In this document: positions 32,130 to 40,392 of the stretch, one piece after another
Layout of the letters: every line of letters begins with the position of its first letter
How positions within the stretch are numbered: the stretch's first letter is position 1
NCBI GenBank assembly: GCA_945901935.1
Contig: CAMDLX010000005.1
Span: 1 to 48,002 of the forward strand
Direction of reading: 5' to 3'
DNA length: 48,002 nt
Origin: Bifidobacterium breve
GTDB taxonomy: Bacteria; Actinomycetota; Acidimicrobiia; Acidimicrobiales; Microtrichaceae
Translations under genes and position numbers: made by a program
The notes under the pieces: generated by a model
What the model was told of the DNA's origin: nothing
Seen by the model: the letters and a program-made list of their open reading frames with translations, nothing else
Database searches by the model: none

Positions 32130-33521
32130 ATGACGATGCAAGGGGCAACGCCATCGGGGTTTGTATCTCGGGCACCGAGACTGGGCTTCGTCGGCGGATT
32201 TGATGGGGTACGTGGCATCGGAATTCTGATGGTTCTACTGAACCATGCCTATTCAGACTTGTCGCCTTCCTTTGCAGGAATCATCGATGTGTTCTTCGTG
32301 ATGAGCGCTTTCTTGATTGTGACCCTGCTGATGCAGGAGTATCGCGATCACGAGGGCATCAACATGCGCAAGTTCTATGCGCGACGCGTGGTGCGATTAT
32401 TGCCTTCTGCATATCTCTGCATTCTGGCTTGGATTCTGTTCTGCCTGCTGTTCGACCGGGAACGCCTGATTTTCGTGCTGCAAGACGCGGCCGCTGCTGT
32501 CACCTACATCTATAACTTGGTGTTTCCAGTTGGCCTTGCTTATGTGGACCCCGTGGCGGCCTCACACCGCTCAATCGATCAGTTCTGGTCGCTAGCAGTT
32601 GAGGAGCAGTTCTACCTAGTAATTGCAATCACGGTGCTGGTCTGTTTGAAGCGCCGTTGGATGACGCAACTTGCAGTGGGGTTGTGCATTTTGGCTGCGT
32701 GGATAGGTTGGCAACGCTGGACTGGTCACACTGGGCCTTGGAATGGGGGAGTGCCAACCAACTCGAGCATTCCTGCACGTGGCCTGAGCTTGTTGTGGCT
32801 GTCTCGCTATGACTCTTTGATGTGGGGTGTTGGCTTGGCGGTGTTCAACGCCAAGCTGCCCAACCCTCTGCCCGCTAGTTGGCATAAGTGGCTACCAAGG
32901 GTTGGGATTGTTGGTCTCATAGTCGGTTCGGTCAGCATGCTGATGTCGAGCAAGTTCCTCTTTGACCTGACTGGCAAGTTCGGTTTGCCGTACCCCTATG
33001 TGCCCATGGCTGTTCCTAAAGGGGTGCTCTATAACGGCCAAGTCTGGGTGCAGTACGGCCACACACTCACAGCGGTGGCCTTCATGCCAGCACTTTTGGC
33101 GATGGCGCGATGTGGCGAATGGTGGGCTAACCGTGCCCTGTCATGGAAACCTCTCCGGTTCTTGGGTCGGATGTCCTACACGGTCTATGTCTGGCACACA
33201 TTCTTTTATTTCGTGATTCTCGAGGCCCTTGGAGCAGACGCGTTTTTGGGTCAGAAATGGCGCGCCCCCGTTCTTGCTGTCATCGCGATTGTGGCCTCTT
33301 TACCGATCTACTACGGGGTTGAACAGCGCATGCTTCGCGTAAAACTGCGCTTTGCTTCAGAAAAAGAAGTACTCGACTTGAACACCGGCAAGATGATGAC
33401 GGTTGAAGCAGCGCGTTCCGTTGGGAAGGGAACCTTTAGCGCCGAGGCCGTTGAGGGCCCTGAGGAATACAGCCCTGAGGAATACAGCCCTGAGGAATAC
33501 AGGCCTGACCCAGATGAGTAG
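32130..33521 (+). CDS. Acyltransferase 3 (OafA-type) membrane protein, copy 1
   Basis: The 463-residue integral membrane O-acyltransferase has about ten hydrophobic segments. The family R-x10-H motif is present near the N-terminus (the Arg of GVRGIG and the His of LLNHAY), with FYARRVVRLLPSAY and SIDQFWSLAVEEQFY as further hallmarks. Such enzymes acetylate or acylate cell-envelope sugars. The cytoplasmic tail contains SEKEVLDLNTGKM, shared with the next gene, and a PEEYS repeat. The start of the second paralogue overlaps its 3' end by 8 nt. Confidence 0.9.
   Translation: MTMQGATPSGFVSRAPRLGFVGGFDGVRGIGILMVLLNHAYSDLSPSFAGIIDVFFVMSAFLIVTLLMQEYRDHEGINMRKFYARRVVRLLPSAYLCILAWILFCLLFDRERLIFVLQDAAAAVTYIYNLVFPVGLAYVDPVAASHRSIDQFWSLAVEEQFYLVIAITVLVCLKRRWMTQLAVGLCILAAWIGWQRWTGHTGPWNGGVPTNSSIPARGLSLLWLSRYDSLMWGVGLAVFNAKLPNPLPASWHKWLPRVGIVGLIVGSVSMLMSSKFLFDLTGKFGLPYPYVPMAVPKGVLYNGQVWVQYGHTLTAVAFMPALLAMARCGEWWANRALSWKPLRFLGRMSYTVYVWHTFFYFVILEALGADAFLGQKWRAPVLAVIAIVASLPIYYGVEQRMLRVKLRFASEKEVLDLNTGKMMTVEAARSVGKGTFSAEAVEGPEEYSPEEYSPEEYRPDPDE
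33459..33503 (+). repeat. Three 15-bp tandem units at acyltransferase 3' end
   Basis: Three nearly perfect 15-bp units (core CCTGAGGAATACAGC) encode a PEEYS repeat in the C-terminal tail and end just before the start codon of the next gene. Confidence 0.9.
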
Positions 33522-34920
33522 TTCAGACCTGACCGGAACCGAAATCGATGCCCCAGCAAAGCCTGCAGCTGCATTTGTAACCAAGGCGCCCAAGCTGGGA
33601 TTGGTTGGCGGGTTCGACGGTATACGTGGAATTGGCATCTGCATGGTGCTCATCGGGCATGCGCTCTTTGAGTACGTGGAGTCCTGGGTGACGATCGTCG
33701 ACACCTTCTTCGTGCTGAGTGGTTTTCTGATCACCACGCTGTTGCTTCAAGAGACGCGCACAACTGGAACAATCAGCCTGAAGAAGTTCTACTCGCGCCG
33801 TGGCATTCGACTCCTGCCCTCGCTGTGGCTGTTCGTTGGCGTCTGGCTAGTCATTTCAACTATCTGCACTCTCATTGGGTTCAAAGCACTGAGTCTTCGT
33901 TACGTGGGCCAGGACGCCGCAGCAGCGCTGCTGTACGTGTATCACCTGTTCTTCCCGAATGGCCTGGCGGTGATTCGGCCCGACATTCAGGGAAATCGAG
34001 TCATGTGGCATCTCTGGACCTTGTCAGTCGAAGAGTGGTTCTATGCCCTCATTGCGGGCACGGTTCTGATCTGCGTAAAAAAGCATTGGATCAAGCAACT
34101 CGGCGTGCTGATGGGTGTGTTCTTTGTCGGTATTGGAATTGCCCGTTGGTATGCGTATACGGGGTTCTATCAAGACGATGTGACCATGATCTCGGGCGTG
34201 CGGATGGCTCTGCTGCAGCGGCCCGACGCACTCATGCTGGGCGTTGGTATGGCTACCTTCAATGCCTACCTCACTGAGGAGCGCTTGTTGCGTTGGCGCA
34301 AAGTGTTTCTGTTTCTCGGAACAGTTGGTCTGGTGGTGTGGTTCGTCATGCTCAACCTGTCGAGCGGACTGGTGCGCAAACTAGGTGGCCCGTATGTTGA
34401 TTATCTGCCTGCAGGGCCCGAGGAGTTCACACGGTCTCAGATGCTCGAGACCATGTATTGGTTCCGATTTGGCCACACCTTGGGAGCGCTGGCTTTTGCG
34501 CTGATTCTGGTTTGTCTGGTTCGCCTGAGCGATTGGTGGTTGAGCAGGTTCTGGTCACTGCCACAATTCCGGTGGCTCGGCAGACTGAGCTACACCCTCT
34601 ACATCTGGCATGCGCTGCCCTACATCTTCATCTTTGCGTTGATGGGTGGCGCTGATGCCTCACTCAAGGTGCAATTGATCCGCACACCCATCTTGATAGC
34701 AGCCGCATTCGCAGTCTCGTTGCCGGTGTACTACCTCGTCGAGTTACGGGTCCTTCGGATGAAGCTCAAGTACTCATCTGAAAAGGAAGTCCTGGATTTA
34801 CGCACCGGCAAGATGGTGCAGGTCAACGTGGCCGGCCAAGTTGACCAGATTAAGTCGCCAGACAGGACTCTTGCCGCGGAGGAAACAGGCGAGGTTCCAC
34901 CTAGCTCCTCGCAGCCCTAG
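33514..34920 (+). CDS. Acyltransferase 3 (OafA-type) membrane protein, copy 2
   Basis: This 468-residue protein is a tandem paralogue of the preceding gene: APKLGLVGGFDGIRGIGICMVLIGHAL carries the same R-x10-H motif, followed by FYSRRGIRLLPSLW and HLWTLSVEEWFYALI. About ten membrane segments are expected. The C-terminal tail repeats the SEKEVLDLRTGKM motif. ATG 33514 overlaps the 3' end of copy 1, so the pair is probably translated together; the frame opens further upstream but antisense to nothing useful. A hairpin terminator follows the stop. The two enzymes may acylate different positions of one envelope glycan. Confidence 0.9.
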   Translation: MSSSDLTGTEIDAPAKPAAAFVTKAPKLGLVGGFDGIRGIGICMVLIGHALFEYVESWVTIVDTFFVLSGFLITTLLLQETRTTGTISLKKFYSRRGIRLLPSLWLFVGVWLVISTICTLIGFKALSLRYVGQDAAAALLYVYHLFFPNGLAVIRPDIQGNRVMWHLWTLSVEEWFYALIAGTVLICVKKHWIKQLGVLMGVFFVGIGIARWYAYTGFYQDDVTMISGVRMALLQRPDALMLGVGMATFNAYLTEERLLRWRKVFLFLGTVGLVVWFVMLNLSSGLVRKLGGPYVDYLPAGPEEFTRSQMLETMYWFRFGHTLGALAFALILVCLVRLSDWWLSRFWSLPQFRWLGRLSYTLYIWHALPYIFIFALMGGADASLKVQLIRTPILIAAAFAVSLPVYYLVELRVLRMKLKYSSEKEVLDLRTGKMVQVNVAGQVDQIKSPDRTLAAEETGEVPPSSSQP

Positions 34921-34928
34921 TGGCTGCG

Positions 34929-34949
34929 CCACCGAGTCGCCCTCGGTGG
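34929..34949. terminator. Bidirectional hairpin terminator
   Basis: A perfect 8-bp stem CCACCGAG/CTCGGTGG (34929-34936 with 34942-34949) and 5-nt loop sit between the converging acyltransferase and SDR genes. T-tracts are weak on both sides. Confidence 0.55.
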
Positions 34950-34965
34950 TAGTACCAGATAGGGA

Positions 34966-35862
34966 TTAGCTGCTGAGTGTCTTGAGTAGCTTCTGTAGTT
35001 CGCCGGAGGGATCCTCGGGAACGATGTAGCCGGTCTCATCGCGGATCTCGTCAAAGTGATCGCGAACGTCTTCAACGCTGTGACCTTCGCCGTACCAACC
35101 TGGGGTCAGACCGATGAAGTAGCGAGCGACAACGCCGCCGGCTACGGAGTAGACCTCGCCAGACACGGGGCATTCCTCATGCGCCAAGTAGACAACGGTG
35201 GGTGTCACTTCGGCAGGCTCGAGCTTGTCTCCGAGCGGGCCGAGCAAGTCTTCGGTCATGCGGGTCTTTGCAACCGGAGCAATTGCGTTCACTTTGATGC
35301 CCTTGGACTTGCCCTCATTCGCGAGCACTCGAGTGAATCCGACGATGCCGAGCTTTGCGGCGCCATAGTTGGACTGACCAAAGTTACCGAGCAGGCCCGA
35401 GTTGGAACTGGTGTTGACTACGCGGCCGTAACCTTTTTCTCGCATGATGAGCCAAGCAGGCTGCGTGACGTAAAAGGCGCCGAGCAGGTGCACGGCGATC
35501 ACAGGCTCAAGCAAATCAGGGGTGAGATTGTGAAAGGTCTTGTCCTTGAGGATTCCGGCATTGTTGATCACGATGTCAACGGTTCCGAACGCATCCACGG
35601 CTGTCTGCACGATGGCTTGGCCACCCTCTGGGGTTGCTACGGAGTCATGATTGGCAACTGCCTCGCCGCCGGCAGCAATGATTTCATCAACTACTAGCTG
35701 TGCAGCAGAAGCGTTGTCGCCAACCCCATTGACCGAACCGCCAAGGTCGTTCACCACGATGCGTGCGCCGCGTCGGGCCAATTCCAGAGCATGTGATTTT
35801 CCAAGTCCGCCACCTGCTCCGGTGATGATTGCTACTTGTCCGTCAAATCCGAGATCAGTCAT
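34966..35862 (-). CDS. SDR oxidoreductase related to MFE-2 hydroxyacyl-CoA dehydrogenase
   Basis: The 298-residue SDR has TGAGGGLGKSHAL at residues 14-26, the long NDLGGSVNGVG insertion after beta-2, NNAGILKDKTF, and catalytic Y166-x3-K170. The insertion and NNAGILKDKTF segment are hallmarks of the (3R)-hydroxyacyl-CoA dehydrogenase domain of peroxisomal multifunctional enzyme 2 and related bacterial steroid or fatty-acid beta-oxidation enzymes. Here it stands as a single domain. ATG 35862 has AAGG 7 nt upstream. It lies downstream of a FadD gene on the same strand. Confidence 0.9.
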   Translation of the reverse strand: MTDLGFDGQVAIITGAGGGLGKSHALELARRGARIVVNDLGGSVNGVGDNASAAQLVVDEIIAAGGEAVANHDSVATPEGGQAIVQTAVDAFGTVDIVINNAGILKDKTFHNLTPDLLEPVIAVHLLGAFYVTQPAWLIMREKGYGRVVNTSSNSGLLGNFGQSNYGAAKLGIVGFTRVLANEGKSKGIKVNAIAPVAKTRMTEDLLGPLGDKLEPAEVTPTVVYLAHEECPVSGEVYSVAGGVVARYFIGLTPGWYGEGHSVEDVRDHFDEIRDETGYIVPEDPSGELQKLLKTLSS

Positions 35863-36051
35863 CTGTTGCCTTCATTCAGTCTTCGTCGTGAGTGCTCGTA
35901 GAGGCACTGCTGCTGCATCGGGCACGGCTGTGCTCCAAAGAATCTCCATACGGTACCGACAGCACTGCCGCTGGAGAAATCGAAAGCAACCTATGGCTAG
36001 GCATTTCCGAAGGAATCCGCAGCACTGCTAGTCGGGAGCGGAACTCCTGCC

Positions 36052-37677
36052 CTATTCGGGGACGATCCCGAGTTGATCAAGTGCGTATTGCTTGTGGCGC
36101 TTGTAGTCCACCTTGCCGTTTGGTGCGCGGCCAATGCTGTCTACAAAGAGAACAGTCTTTGGAGCCTTGTATGCGGCGAGCACCGCCTTGACATGCTCAA
36201 TCAGTTCAGCGGACTCAACACTGGCGCCTGGTGCGATCTCTACAACGGCAGTGATGGCCTCACCGAACTTCTCATCGGGAACTCCCACTACGACTGCGTC
36301 GTGAACCTGAGCCTGAGTCTTGAGTGCCTCCTCGACTTCTTCCGGAAAGACTTTCTCTCCTCCCGTATTGATGCAGACAGACCCCCGGCCCAGCAGCGTG
36401 ATGGTGCCGTCAGCCTCGATCGTTGCGTAGTCACCGGGCATGGAATAGCGAACGCCTTCGAACTCGATAAATGTCGCTGCTGATTTTTCGGGGTCTTTGT
36501 AATAGCCCAATGGCTGATTGCCCGGCACCGCAACACGACCGCGTTCACCTGATCCCGCCTGAACGGCGTGGCCGTCATCACTGATGACCTGCGCTCCATT
36601 TCCGAGCGAAAAGTGAGCAGTCTTTTCTTCCGCACCGGAAGATGACACGGACTGCCCGAGGCCGATCGCCTCGGAGCTTGAAAACGAATCGATCAGGAAC
36701 ATATTGGGGTTGTGCTTGAGTAGGCCCTGCTTGGAACCCTCGGACCACATCACGCCAGAAGAGGTGATCAGGAACAGGCTCGAGAGATCCCAGCGATCTG
36801 GCTGAGCATCCAGCACCCGCAGAATCGGTTTGGCGAATGCATCTCCGACGATGGTCAGGGCGCCAACCTTCTCACGCTGAATGGTGTCGAGGAGTTCTTC
36901 GATGTCTAGGTGACGATCCTCAAGGAGCACCAGAGATCCGCCGGCGGTGAGGTACAAGTTCGCAGTGAACCAACCGGTGCCGTGCATCAGTGGGCATGCG
37001 GGCATGCCGGGCATACCGGGAGCCTCTAGGGAGTCAATCGCTGCAGTAAAACCGATTGTTTCGGGGTCCTCGTTGAACAGCGGGTTGCTGACCGAGATGA
37101 CAGCGCGAATGAGGTCGTCTTGCCTCCACATCACACCCTTCGGCATGCCAGTGGTGCCCCCCGTGTAGATCATCAAGATGTCATCGCCAGATCTACCCCA
37201 GGCCGGCACCACGCGCTCGGTGGGCACTGTCACCACGGACTCATAGGCGGTTGCCCATTCGGGCATTTCGCCGCTGCCGTCATCTACCCAGAGCCAGTCG
37301 CGTACCTGGGGAACTCGCTCGCGAACAGCTGCAACGCGCTCGGTGAAACACCCATGAAAGATCACGGCCACGGCGTCAGCGTTCTGCCACAGATAGGCAA
37401 GCTCGTCATCCAAATAGCGATAGTTGGTGTTGACGGGAACGAGGCCGGCCTTGAATGCGCCGAATGCGCCCTCCATATATTCGGGGGCGTTGTACAGATA
37501 CAGCGCAATCTTGTCTTGGTGAACGGCGCCTTGGTCGAGCAGATACCTAGCAAGGCCGTCTGCTCTCGCGTCGAACTCTTTCCAAGAGGTCCTTCGCTCC
37601 CCTTGGACCTGCGCATCTGACTCGGGAAAGCGATCGGCTACTTGTTCCCAAAGTTCAGCAAAATTCCAACCGGGCAT
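36052..37677 (-). CDS. Acyl-CoA synthetase of the FadD17/FadD19 type
   Basis: The 541-residue ligase has the AMP-binding loop YTGGTTGMPKG at residues 171-181, the VMWRQDD continuation, YKDPEKSAATF, RYSMPGDYATIEADGTITLLGRGSVCINTGGEKV and catalytic Lys about 522 in PNGKVDYK. The VMWRxxD and GRGSVxINxGGEKV versions are those of mycobacterial FadD17/FadD19, which activate branched or steroid side-chain acids. ATG 37677 is chosen because AAGGGGG lies 4 nt upstream. It is divergent from the FadE gene at 37824 and followed by the MFE-2-like SDR. Confidence 0.9.
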   Translation of the reverse strand: MPGWNFAELWEQVADRFPESDAQVQGERRTSWKEFDARADGLARYLLDQGAVHQDKIALYLYNAPEYMEGAFGAFKAGLVPVNTNYRYLDDELAYLWQNADAVAVIFHGCFTERVAAVRERVPQVRDWLWVDDGSGEMPEWATAYESVVTVPTERVVPAWGRSGDDILMIYTGGTTGMPKGVMWRQDDLIRAVISVSNPLFNEDPETIGFTAAIDSLEAPGMPGMPACPLMHGTGWFTANLYLTAGGSLVLLEDRHLDIEELLDTIQREKVGALTIVGDAFAKPILRVLDAQPDRWDLSSLFLITSSGVMWSEGSKQGLLKHNPNMFLIDSFSSSEAIGLGQSVSSSGAEEKTAHFSLGNGAQVISDDGHAVQAGSGERGRVAVPGNQPLGYYKDPEKSAATFIEFEGVRYSMPGDYATIEADGTITLLGRGSVCINTGGEKVFPEEVEEALKTQAQVHDAVVVGVPDEKFGEAITAVVEIAPGASVESAELIEHVKAVLAAYKAPKTVLFVDSIGRAPNGKVDYKRHKQYALDQLGIVPE

Positions 37678-37811
37678 GTTGCCCCCTTCAGCTTGTTGCG
37701 TACTTGACTCGCCACTGCGCAAACCTTGCGGCCGCTGCAATGCAACCACGTAGTAGGCCCCTAACGCAGCGGAGTGTAGAGCAGCATCAGACGTTGAGTC
37801 GCCCGGCCGCC

Positions 37812-37817
37812 TACTCT
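37812..37817 (+). promoter_or_regulatory. -10 element TACTCT of leaderless FadE gene
   Basis: TACTCT ends exactly 6 nt before GTG 37824; the same hexamer and spacing occur before the DUF4395 gene at 47028. Confidence 0.5.
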
Positions 37818-37823
37818 GCTGCT

Positions 37824-38999
37824 GTGGACTTCGAACTACCTCCAGAGACTGACCCTCGTCGCGTAGAGATCAGGTCTTGGCTCAACGAACATCCAAGCCC
37901 AACGGGTCGGCAACTAGCCGAGGCAGGTTACGTTGCACCTCATTGGCCCAAGCCCTTTGGACTCGCAGCGGATCCAATTCATCAGCTGGTTATCGACGAT
38001 GAGCTACGAGCCGCTGGAGTGCGCCGGCCGAATAATCCAATCGGCATAGGTTGGGCAGGACCAACTTTGCTGGCCGCTGGCACCGAGGCACAGCAACACA
38101 AATATCTGCTTGGACTACTCAGCGGCGAAGAAATTTGGTGTCAGTTGTTCTCCGAACCCGGGTCTGGGTCAGATCTTGCATCCCTTGCGACTCGGGCAGT
38201 CAAGGATGGTGACGAGTGGGTGGTGAACGGCCAAAAGATCTGGACCTCACTTGGCCATCAGGCCAAGTACGGAATCTTGATAGCCCGCACCGACCCGGAG
38301 GAATCAAAGCAGCGGGGAATCTCGTACTTCATCTGCAAGATGGATTCTCCGGGTATCGACATCCGCCCAATCCCCGAGATGACAGGCGGTCACACGTTCA
38401 ACGAGGTGTTCATGACAGACCTTCGGATTCCCGCAGCGAATCTGGTGGGAGAAGTGAATGATGGATGGCGCCTTGCGAAGGTGACGCTTTCGAACGAGCG
38501 TGTCTCTCTTTCTGCTGCAGGAGCATTATGGGGAATGGGTCCAGACGCTGGGGACCTGTTGGCTCTGGTGCGATCAAGTGGGGGAGTAGTCGACCCGCTG
38601 ATGCGTCAACGACTCGTGGACATGTACATGCAGTCCGAGATTCTGCGGCTGATTCGACTTCGGACTGTGACTGCGGCAATTGCTGGTCGGGAGCCAGGCC
38701 CCGAGGCATCAGTGCGCAAAGTGCTCGCAGACGAACATGGTCAACAGATCATGGGCATAGCCAAGGATTTGGCGGGCGCTGGCGGAATGCTGACTGATGC
38801 TGGCCCGCTCGGCACAGAAGTGGGCATCTGGCACTACGGCTACTTGTTCGCTCCAGCGCTCACGATCGGCGGTGGTACTGGAGATGTTCAGCGAAATATT
38901 ATTTCTGAGCGGGTGCTCGGTCTTCCGCATGATGTTGACGTAGAGGTCGGAAAATCCTGGTCTGAGAGTCAGCGTTCAGCCGGGAGTAGCGCCACCTGA
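37824..38999 (+). CDS. Acyl-CoA dehydrogenase (FadE-type)
   Basis: The 391-residue flavoprotein belongs to the actinobacterial FadE group with CQLFSEPGSGSDLASLATRA, WVVNGQKIWTSLGHQA, GHTFNEVFMTDLRIPAANLVG and GGGTGDVQRNIISERVLGLP. It performs the first oxidation step of beta-oxidation. Sequence style resembles FadE26/FadE34-like heteromeric dehydrogenases, which act in pairs, but no partner gene is adjacent. GTG 37824 is chosen because TACTCT lies 6 nt upstream and the catalytic domain begins shortly after; the frame is open upstream to 37704, inside the divergent promoter region. Confidence 0.88.
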   Translation: MDFELPPETDPRRVEIRSWLNEHPSPTGRQLAEAGYVAPHWPKPFGLAADPIHQLVIDDELRAAGVRRPNNPIGIGWAGPTLLAAGTEAQQHKYLLGLLSGEEIWCQLFSEPGSGSDLASLATRAVKDGDEWVVNGQKIWTSLGHQAKYGILIARTDPEESKQRGISYFICKMDSPGIDIRPIPEMTGGHTFNEVFMTDLRIPAANLVGEVNDGWRLAKVTLSNERVSLSAAGALWGMGPDAGDLLALVRSSGGVVDPLMRQRLVDMYMQSEILRLIRLRTVTAAIAGREPGPEASVRKVLADEHGQQIMGIAKDLAGAGGMLTDAGPLGTEVGIWHYGYLFAPALTIGGGTGDVQRNIISERVLGLPHDVDVEVGKSWSESQRSAGSSAT

Positions 39000-39094
39000 G
39001 CTCAGCCGCTGCTGCTCGATTCCGAGTTGTCCGGACCCCGTAATGGGAATCTGAATGCTGCGGCCTAGCCCTGAGATTGGTACGGTAACCCTCA

Positions 39095-39346
39095 ATGGCA
39101 AAGAAACGAGTCGGTGATCAGTTGCAGGTCAAGGACAAGGTCGTTGCAGCAGTGGATCTTCTTGGAGTTCCTGCTGGCACCCGCGGCAAAGTCTCGCTAG
39201 TGAACGGGTTTCGGTGGATTCGCTACCGCGTCTATTTCGACAACGGCGCAGACCTTGGCTCAATCAATCGATCCGATCTTGTTCTTGCCAAAGACTGGAC
39301 AGGTATTAGCGACCAAACCGAGACGACTCAAGGGGAAAATTCATGA
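39095..39346 (+). CDS. Small KOW/SH3-like protein
   Basis: The 83-residue basic protein has a beta-rich core (VPAGTRGKVSLVNGFRWIRYRVYFDNGADLGSINRSDL) resembling small SH3/KOW-type barrels that bind nucleic acid or protein. I know similar short proteins in actinobacteria but no proven function. ATG 39095 has no ribosome binding site; TACGGT lies 8 nt upstream (39081-39086). The LLM oxidoreductase starts within its stop codon (ATGA overlap), so the two genes are translationally coupled. Confidence 0.72.
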   Translation: MAKKRVGDQLQVKDKVVAAVDLLGVPAGTRGKVSLVNGFRWIRYRVYFDNGADLGSINRSDLVLAKDWTGISDQTETTQGENS

Positions 39347-40392
39347 AGCTCAGCATGCAAATTGGGTACGCCGGCGGGTTTGCCGAGTCCGTGGCTCAGG
39401 TACAAGCACTCGAGTCCGTAGGAATGGACATTGCCTATGTGGCAGAGGCCTACGGCTACGACGCTGTCAGTCTGATGGGTTACCTAGCTGCGAAGACTTC
39501 AACTATTCAGATTGCTTCTGGCATTCTGCCCATCTACACGCGCACCCCAACGCTCTTGGCAATGACAGCGGCAGGTATTGATGACCTTTCCGAAGGACGT
39601 GCCATTCTTGGTCTTGGTGCCTCGGGCCCGCAGGTGATCGAAGGGTTCCACGGAGTTTCCTACGACGCTCCGATCGGACGCACCCGAGAGATCATTCAGA
39701 TCTGTCGTGATGTCTGGAAGCGCGAAGCTCCTGTGGAGCATGACGGCAAGTACTACCAACTGCCGCTCCCTGCAGACAAGGGAACTGGTCTAGGCAAGCC
39801 GCTCAAGATCATTACGCACCCACGACGGTCGGATATCCCCATTCACGTTGCTTCTCTTGGTCCGAAGAATGTGCAACTCACTGCCGAGTTGGCCAATGGT
39901 TGGCTGCCAATCCTGTTTCACCCTGAGCGCGCTGCTTCGGTCTGGGGCGAGGACCTTGCGATTGGCGCTGCGAAGCGAGACCCAGCCCTTGGTGAGATGG
40001 ACGTGATCGCCGGAGGAATGCTGGCCATTGGCCCAGAGTCCGAGGTTGGCGCGTTCCGTGAGTTCTCCCGGTCCATGGTTGCTCTCTATGTGGGTGGCAT
40101 GGGTGCTCGAGGCAAGAACTTCTACAACACGCTCTTTACTCGCTACGGCTACGAGGCCGAAGCTCAAGAGATTCAAGACCTGTACTTGGCAGGAAAAAAG
40201 CAGGAAGCCGCAGCAGCAGTGCCGGCGAGTTTCCTAGAAGAGACCTCGCTCTGTGGAGAAGAGGGATACGTGCGTGAACGCGTTGCTCAGTTTGCCGAGG
40301 CAGGCGTGACCATCCTGAACGTGAGTCCTGTAGCTAGAACCCTTGATGGCCAGAAAGAGATGATTGCCAAGGTCAAAGAGATGTGCTCCTAG
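39343..40392 (+). CDS. LLM class F420-dependent oxidoreductase
   Basis: The 349-residue luciferase-like protein shows SVGMDIAYVAEAYGYDAVSLMG, IQIASGILPIYTRTPTLLAM, GRAILGLGASGPQVIEGFHGVSYD and a late AEAGVTILNVSPVA, the layout of actinobacterial F420-dependent LLM enzymes. It is distinct from the two LLM enzymes in the first lipid block. ATG 39343 overlaps the stop of the small KOW-like gene. Its own stop overlaps that of the convergent nitronate monooxygenase-like gene by 3 bp. Confidence 0.88.
   Translation: MKLSMQIGYAGGFAESVAQVQALESVGMDIAYVAEAYGYDAVSLMGYLAAKTSTIQIASGILPIYTRTPTLLAMTAAGIDDLSEGRAILGLGASGPQVIEGFHGVSYDAPIGRTREIIQICRDVWKREAPVEHDGKYYQLPLPADKGTGLGKPLKIITHPRRSDIPIHVASLGPKNVQLTAELANGWLPILFHPERAASVWGEDLAIGAAKRDPALGEMDVIAGGMLAIGPESEVGAFREFSRSMVALYVGGMGARGKNFYNTLFTRYGYEAEAQEIQDLYLAGKKQEAAAAVPASFLEETSLCGEEGYVRERVAQFAEAGVTILNVSPVARTLDGQKEMIAKVKEMCS

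Noticed and set aside
36073-36483. Plus-strand frame of 136 codons antisense to the FadD gene
   Set aside because: It lies wholly inside the well-conserved C-terminal domain of the ligase on the other strand and has a Cys-rich, unstructured translation.
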